Program-made: the position numbers and the translations under genes
Shown: positions 58,801-64,000 of the stretch, piece after piece
How the letters are laid out: each line of letters starts with the position of its first letter
Position numbering within the stretch: the first letter of the stretch is position 1
The notes under the pieces: model-generated
The model's database searches: none
Seen by the model: the letters and a program-made list of their open reading frames with translations, nothing else
What the model was told of the DNA's origin: nothing
Assembly (NCBI GenBank): GCA_022695795.1
Contig: MU404154.1
Coordinates: 1-64,000, forward strand
Length of the DNA: 64,000 nt
Source: Biscogniauxia marginata
Lineage: Eukaryota > Ascomycota > Sordariomycetes > Xylariales > Xylariaceae
Direction of reading: 5' to 3'

Positions 58801-58850
58801 TATTAGTTTAATTTATATTATAATGGTTTATTAATTCTTTAAAACGCCTT

Positions 58851-59915
58851 ATAAACCTTCCTTATAAAAGTAAAAGTAAAAGAAAAAGAAAAAGAAGAGA
58901 AAATTATCTTATTTTATATAAACTGAGCTGAGGCTGGCTACGTTATCTTAACGTGTCTTAAAGCTGGCTGGTGCGTCGTAATCCACTCATATAAGCTTAC
59001 ACACCTGAAGTCTAGACAGCCCATCGCGACAGACGGATCTTTGTGGATCTACGAAATCGCAAGGGCTCATAAATAGGAGTACTATACATAGGTAAGTAGC
59101 AAAGAATTTGAAGATACCCTAGATAACCGAGTTACCTTATTAGTGTCCTAGTCCCTCTGCTTTCTATTTGTAACATCTTTGCCATCTTTATATCCGTTGT
59201 ATTTTCTTTATATACCTACCTACACACTTTTTTATAGACTTAGAGGATCGTCGTACATGCCATCATTACGCATAACTCATACGAAGTCGCCTGTAAAAGC
59301 TGGGGGAGGGGGATTTGAAATCTTTTATGAACAAGTCATTATGCTTTATATGATATGGAAGACACCATTTTCTTCATTTATCTCTACTCATCGCCTAACT
59401 ATCAACCTAAGTATATCCATGAATCGAAAGAGGAAGATTACCCCTTGATATGTTTTGAATAAGGGATGGAATCAATCCGAGCCCCCCACCGCAATCCAGA
59501 AATAAAACCAGTTACAGTACAGCCCAGTACGTGACAATTCTCTTTCCTTTCCGCCGTTTCCTACTTTAACGTCTTCTTCCCCCTTTCGACTGCGTCGATA
59601 CTATTGTTCGCGCATCGGACTCGCGAGGCATTTCAACAAAAGGGATAGGAGAAAGAAAAAAACGGGTATCGATGGGGTCGCCTAAAAATATTTACCAAGA
59701 GAATTTGTTACATACAAGCCTGCCCTGTCATTGTCTTGACTAGGATTTTTTTTTTCCGGTTTCGCGTATAATACAAAAAAGACCCCTCTTTTCCTGTACA
59801 TCAGATACATATACACATCACTTCAGATCGCTCCAATTCAAATCTGTCCGCGTCTCATACTATATTTCAACCCTGCTAGAGAAAATAGATAGCTAGATAC
59901 GCTCGATCGTATTTC
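58851..59915. other. Intergenic region at the right edge of the desert
   Basis: Composition returns to normal over about 100 bases; AAAGTAAAAG/AAAGAA simple repeats at 58868-58900. The 89-codon frame at 59179-59448 has no family features. The last 350 bases probably hold the 3' UTR of the secreted protein. Confidence 0.5.
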
Positions 59916-61016
59916 TTACAGGCTCCTTCGGAACAGGGGAGCGCTGGTGCCGATAGGAGCGGTCGGGTAGCCGGCGGCAGTTCCGTTGGTGGGGTAGGGG
60001 ACAGGAACAACAGTGGCGGTAGCAGTGGCGACGACGTCACTCTCCTCCTCGGGAGGGCAGTCGTCCTCCTCACCCTCACCCTCACCCTCGGAGCCGGTGC
60101 TAGAGTTGTCGCTGGTAGAAGAGGCGGTAGGGTAGGCAGCAGACTCGGTAGAAGTGATGGCCTTAGCGCCGGTATCAGCAACAGGGGCGGTGGCAGTTAC
60201 GTAGACGGTGCTGGCAGGGGCAGTGACAGTGACGGTAGTGGGGATACAGGCGCCATTGTCATTGCCCTCGCTCTCGCTCTCGCTCTCGCCTGAACCGGAG
60301 CCGGAGCCGGAGCCGGAAGAGCCCACAGGAACAGTAGATTCAGAGCCAGCGACAGTGACAGTGCGGGTACCGGTGGAGGTCTTGGTAGTGGTGGTAGTGC
60401 CCTCCTCACTGGTGACACTGCTGGTAACGCCGCTGTTTCCGATGACGTCGGTGACACCAGCGCTGGGGACGGGAGAAGCAATGACAGTGACTAATTGCGT
60501 GAAAGTAGACTTCAAAGTGGTGGTGAGGACAGATCGGGAGCTCTCAGGGCCAATAGTCATGGTGACCACAGAGTCGGTAGTTCCGACAGAAGCAGAAACA
60601 GAACCTGGCGATCCGGCGGTTGGGTATGCCTCACCAGGTTGAGTGGCCGAAGCAGTAATGGTCGTACCGGTGATTAGGCCGCTGCTGTGGGCCCCAACGA
60701 TGGAGCTGGAGATAGATGGAACGTCGCTAACGGGGCAAACGGTAGTAGTCAGTTGAATTACCTCAGTGACGACAGCGGGGACCGTGCTATTGCCAGAGGC
60801 AGTGGCCGGGCAGTTAGTGACGGTAGGCGCGCAAGAGGTGATGGTGTGGAGGGAAGTGACCGCGACAGTCAGAGTAGTCGAAGGACCAGCGACGGGGTAG
60901 CCATCAGGGGCGGTCTCATTTCGTCGCCAGTAAGGGTTGTGGAAGTGTCGGGGGTGGTTGTATGAGGCAGAAGCAAGGCCGGAGAGAAGGCCGAGAGCAA
61001 CAGTTGTGGACTTCAT
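59916..61016 (-). CDS. Secreted Ser/Thr-rich low-complexity protein (cell wall-like)
   Basis: 366 residues from the ATG at 61016 (MKSTTVALGLLSGLASASY, a signal peptide). A longer reading from 61235 would place extra residues before the signal peptide, so 61016 is preferred. The mature part is dominated by Ser, Thr, Val and Pro, with TVT/TTT patterns and spaced Cys (SCAPTVTNCPA; TTTVCPVSD; GACIPTTVTV) as in fungal wall or adhesin-like proteins that are heavily O-glycosylated. Low-complexity inserts include SGSGSGSGESESESEG and GEGEGEEDD. It ends LFRRSL without a hydrophobic tail, so no GPI anchor is evident. A single exon. Exact family unknown; secretion is a solid inference. Confidence 0.8.
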   Translation of the reverse strand: MKSTTVALGLLSGLASASYNHPRHFHNPYWRRNETAPDGYPVAGPSTTLTVAVTSLHTITSCAPTVTNCPATASGNSTVPAVVTEVIQLTTTVCPVSDVPSISSSIVGAHSSGLITGTTITASATQPGEAYPTAGSPGSVSASVGTTDSVVTMTIGPESSRSVLTTTLKSTFTQLVTVIASPVPSAGVTDVIGNSGVTSSVTSEEGTTTTTKTSTGTRTVTVAGSESTVPVGSSGSGSGSGSGESESESEGNDNGACIPTTVTVTAPASTVYVTATAPVADTGAKAITSTESAAYPTASSTSDNSSTGSEGEGEGEEDDCPPEEESDVVATATATVVPVPYPTNGTAAGYPTAPIGTSAPLFRRSL

Positions 61017-64000
61017 TTTGATAAGTGAGTTTATATCTCGCGTGGATGTCTTGAGATGTCGAGTTGATAATGAGTTCGATGCGAATTCTTTCAGGCTGAA
61101 GACTCTTATCTCTTTTCTAGTCTTATATCTCAGATGAGGACGTTCTTCGTTCGCCGCCGAAAGAGTGGACGTTTGCAAATATGCAACGGAAGTTCGAATG
61201 AGCGAAAGTCGATTCCGCAAAAGCTGAGCAGACACAGTTGCCGGGTGCAGAGAAAGTAAAAGCGTGTGCGTCTAAAAAGGAAGACTTGCTGGCTATGCAG
61301 GAATAGGTAAAGACGGGCTGGATCGAAGTGAAATGAGAGACTTGAGATAGACTCGAAAAGAGAGGCACACAAGAGGTGAGGAGAAAAGAGGGAAAGAAAA
61401 AGAGTGTATACCCAGCGCGGAGGGTGGTGAGGCCTTTTACAGGTTCGGGGTTTCTTACCCTGGCAGGTAGGTAGCTAAGGAAGACAAGGCCTGTAGAGAG
61501 AGAGAGCAGCACCGCCTCCACCCATGTTGGAGAATGAATCTCGCCTGTATGTACCTTAATCTATTCGCAGGAGGACTCTGACTCCACCGACGGGTCGATG
61601 TGGCCGGCCCATTAAGACGAGATTGGATGTTTAGGCCGGGGGGACATGGGTATGAAGCTTGGCTAGGACCTTGCTGGAGAGGGGAGAGACAAGGAAGAAA
61701 AGACGAAAAGACGACAAGGAGAAGGGCGAGCCCCTGAGCCCCACACTCCAATCCAACGTGGCCCCTGTCGGACTTAGACGCAGGTACAGGATCGTGAAAC
61801 AGGGAACAAGAGAAAGCAGCCAATTAAAATCCCGAAAGGCCCGAGCGAGATATTATCGAGACTTCTTGTGCTAGTTGAAGGGCTGGCGCACCTGTTCGTG
61901 ATAGATGAGTTAGGGCGGTGACGCGGGCGTCAGCTGTCAATGATATTTTCGTGTGACATCCTCATATATCTAGTTGTACGCAGGCACGTCGTAGTATGTC
62001 AACTAAACTGCTTATTTCCGGTGATCTTGAATGTTGTAGCACGCAAACGACGCATTGATAGAACGGTATCGACAGGTGGACAGTGGCGATCATATCGGTT
62101 GATCACTTACGGCCACGATCGCTTGATAAATAAGCTCGACGATCATCCGCTGCATTGAAACCCACGGCTGTGCACTCACTGAAGCCTCGAGAGGGTTGCT
62201 TCGCCATAGAGTCTGTGAAGGAACATTGAAGCACGAATCAACCTTCCCGAGGCTCTATTCTCGTTTTCATCTTCGTCAAAGTTGAGCCTTTTTCGGGAAG
62301 TTCTCATCTTGGCGTCGGGAATAACATAACATAATACGAGAGAGCTGAATGCTCAGAGCCGTGGCTAGGTACTGGAGCATCCCAGCAGCGGAGCTAGCGA
62401 TGCGTAAGACCTCGAGATCCAGGAGCATCTACACCTGCAATATATTTTTTGAAATAGAAGGATTTCACCCTACGAGGGAATTAAGAATCATAACGCTCAT
62501 TCATGATTGCATCTTGCCGCGCGCACACGTCACTCATCGACCTGGCCCCTCTCCAACACTATTGGATTGACGAGAGATGGGACGGAACTAACCACCTAGA
62601 AGACGCCATCATCATACTTAGATTAATTAGCGCCGAAGACTCGTATGTAGGTAATGCGCTTATGAAGCAGGGGGTGGTCGCTGGATGTGAGTTGCCGCCT
62701 TACTTCGGTAGGGTATGGTGTCGCATAGCGCTGCGCTTTCAACTGGTCGAACGTTGTGATTGTAGTGGCTACTTGTCGGGTGCCCACTGAAGATATTCTC
62801 AGACATGCTGTGATGTGCTACCTCCCCTCCCCTCCTTGAAATACGGGTCAGCCTAGAGGAAATTCCATCCGTTGGGGTCTATCAACCACGTTCCCCCCTC
62901 CCCCCTACCTTGCTGTCACTTGCCGGTGTGATATGTTGTGTTCGAAAGGACAGAATCTTAACTAATAAGACATACGCACAAGCTCGCGTGGTTTCTTCCC
63001 GCTAGGAATTCCTTCCTCCCATGCTGTCATGTATGACCTGACACCTTGGCTGCATGTTATTGCTTTAAACCCTTCAACCTCAGGGAACACTTCACTTTAA
63101 GTCCATTTCAAAGGACGATGAACCTAGTAAGGAGGCGGTCTCACTAGGTGACGATGTAATCATGAACGATCTCATAATCGCCGTCCACATGCTTAAATTC
63201 GCCTCAGTTGATTTCAATGCAAGCGGGGCAAATTGCCATTTTAATACGAATGAAACGAATACCCTAGTTGAAAATCCCAAGTAATTGTCAAACGCGATAC
63301 CCAGGCCAGCGGCTGGGTAGCCGAACCTAGATGGAGATCAACGGCAGGGCGAGAGACCTGTGAGGCCAGAGGATTCTTAATGAGAAGGAAGTCTTGGGGA
63401 GAAGAAAGAAAGTAGGAAATGGGGTTGGTCAAGTAGTTAATGATAATTGAATAGCTGACAGTTTCACCAGCTGCGATATGTGTAAATGTACACTAGCAGT
63501 ATTGCTGACTTCTCATTCTGATTCGTCAGTTGCAGCAACAGGATCGCGCATAATGATTCGCTACAAGGAAATTTCAAATGACGAAGAGAAATCAAATCAA
63601 ATTCTCGTGTATCTTAAGTACCTACCAATAGAAAAAAAAATACTTCAGCTTTAAGTCCGACGAAGGGATAAAGAGGATATCCCGCTTGATAACAGCCAAG
63701 CAGCGCCAAGGTACTTTTAGTGAAAATGAGATAAGTTTAAGGTACCGATTCGGCGTGAGAGCTAACGGTTGAATTAGGAGGCTAATGATGTTGGAGAACT
63801 ACCTAGTCTCCATATCCGTGAGAAACCGAGTTAAATACTGTATAACGCTTTAACTACCACCACCGGTACCAGACACATTATATACACTAAAAAAGGGCTT
63901 ATCCGAACAATTTCAACTTGTTATCTCTCATTAACAATACACTACCTTACCTGTTACATATCAATCACTTGTATGTTTTAAGTAGTATATAAGTACGTAA
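61017..64000. other. Gene-free right end of the window
   Basis: Holds the promoter of the secreted-protein gene (pyrimidine-rich stretch on its strand at 61370-61420) and about 2.4 kb in which I recognise nothing. Frames at 61123-61521, 61455-61823, 62349-62570, 62503-62790 and 63092-63432 lack family signatures. No tRNA or repeat array seen. Confidence 0.45.

Larger units (their letters stand above)
43306..58850. repeat. RIP-mutated AT-rich heterochromatin-like block
   Basis: About 15.5 kb of extreme A/T content with no open frame of 60 codons. By eye, TpA is everywhere while CpA and TpG are nearly absent; remaining C mostly sits in CpG or CpT (for example CGCG, GCTT). That is the classical RIP footprint, in which CpA is changed to TpA. 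The original transposons can no longer be read. Three inserted segments of normal composition and one 100-N gap interrupt it (separate entries). Slightly less mutated patches occur near 51165-51215, 52095-52117 and 54850-54990. Confidence 0.85.

Noticed and set aside
43306..58850. Centromere core
   Set aside because: AT-rich RIP DNA is the usual state of fungal centromeres, but the visible block is only about 15 kb with ordinary genes on both sides; an interstitial heterochromatin block is the simpler reading, though the gap leaves the true size open.
62349..63432. Several frames of 60-95 codons near the right end
   Set aside because: No domain or composition signature, no splice continuation; consistent with chance frames.
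1..64000. CRISPR arrays, rRNA and tRNA genes
   Set aside because: No regularly spaced direct repeats of that type, no rRNA-like blocks, and no convincing A-box/B-box pair with a cloverleaf was found by eye; short tRNAs could have been missed.

Overview
The window looks like nuclear DNA of a filamentous ascomycete (Pezizomycotina, most likely a Sordariomycete). The evidence is short GT-AG introns of roughly 47-160 bases with CTRAY-like branch points, ATP-citrate lyase split over two divergent genes, fungal-only families (Cnl2/NKP2, HeLo-type death-domain proteins, AAL-type fucose lectin), and a long AT-rich block with the hallmark of repeat-induced point mutation (RIP). I found no bacterial operons, CRISPR array, rRNA or convincing tRNA. 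Layout: 1-8.0 kb is an accessory region. It holds a minus-strand kinase-ankyrin gene whose 3' end runs into, and may be fused with, a fucose-lectin beta-propeller. Divergent from it is a HeLo/MLKL-like protein with an N-terminal helical domain and a degenerate kinase domain. 9.7-11.2 kb is a broken class C beta-lactamase-like esterase gene. 12.4-14.3 kb is a secreted GH79 beta-glucuronidase-like enzyme. 16.0-23.1 kb is the head-to-head acl2/acl1 pair, whose products form the ATP-citrate lyase that supplies cytosolic acetyl-CoA. 24.3-34 kb is a housekeeping island: mitochondrial ribosomal protein uL30m, Eaf3/MRG15 (with a 1.5-kb intron that contains another open frame), Cnl2/NKP2 and CENP-Q/Fta7 (two inner-kinetochore subunits only about 2 kb apart), and a secretory-pathway protein with a possible thioredoxin fold between them. 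34.5-35.5 kb is a decayed siderophore transporter, followed by about 5 kb without a recognisable gene. 40.4-42 kb is a small membrane protein next to a Mir1-type mitochondrial phosphate carrier. 43.3-58.9 kb is a RIP-mutated AT desert interrupted by a 100-N assembly gap and by three unmutated insertions with TG...CA ends and 5-bp target-site duplications. 59.9-61.0 kb is a secreted Ser/Thr-rich protein. The last 3 kb has no recognisable gene. The most interesting points are: (1) a divergent pair, kinase-ankyrin (RIPK4-like layout) beside helical bundle-pseudokinase (MLKL-like layout), a candidate fungal cell-death or allorecognition module; (2) the open frame inside the Eaf3 intron, joined in frame to the MRG exons, which could give a second MRG protein without a chromodomain; (3) young solo-LTR-like insertions in the old RIP desert, one confirmed by an uninterrupted related copy nearby. 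Exon boundaries were inferred by eye from splice signals and protein-family continuity; no search was run.
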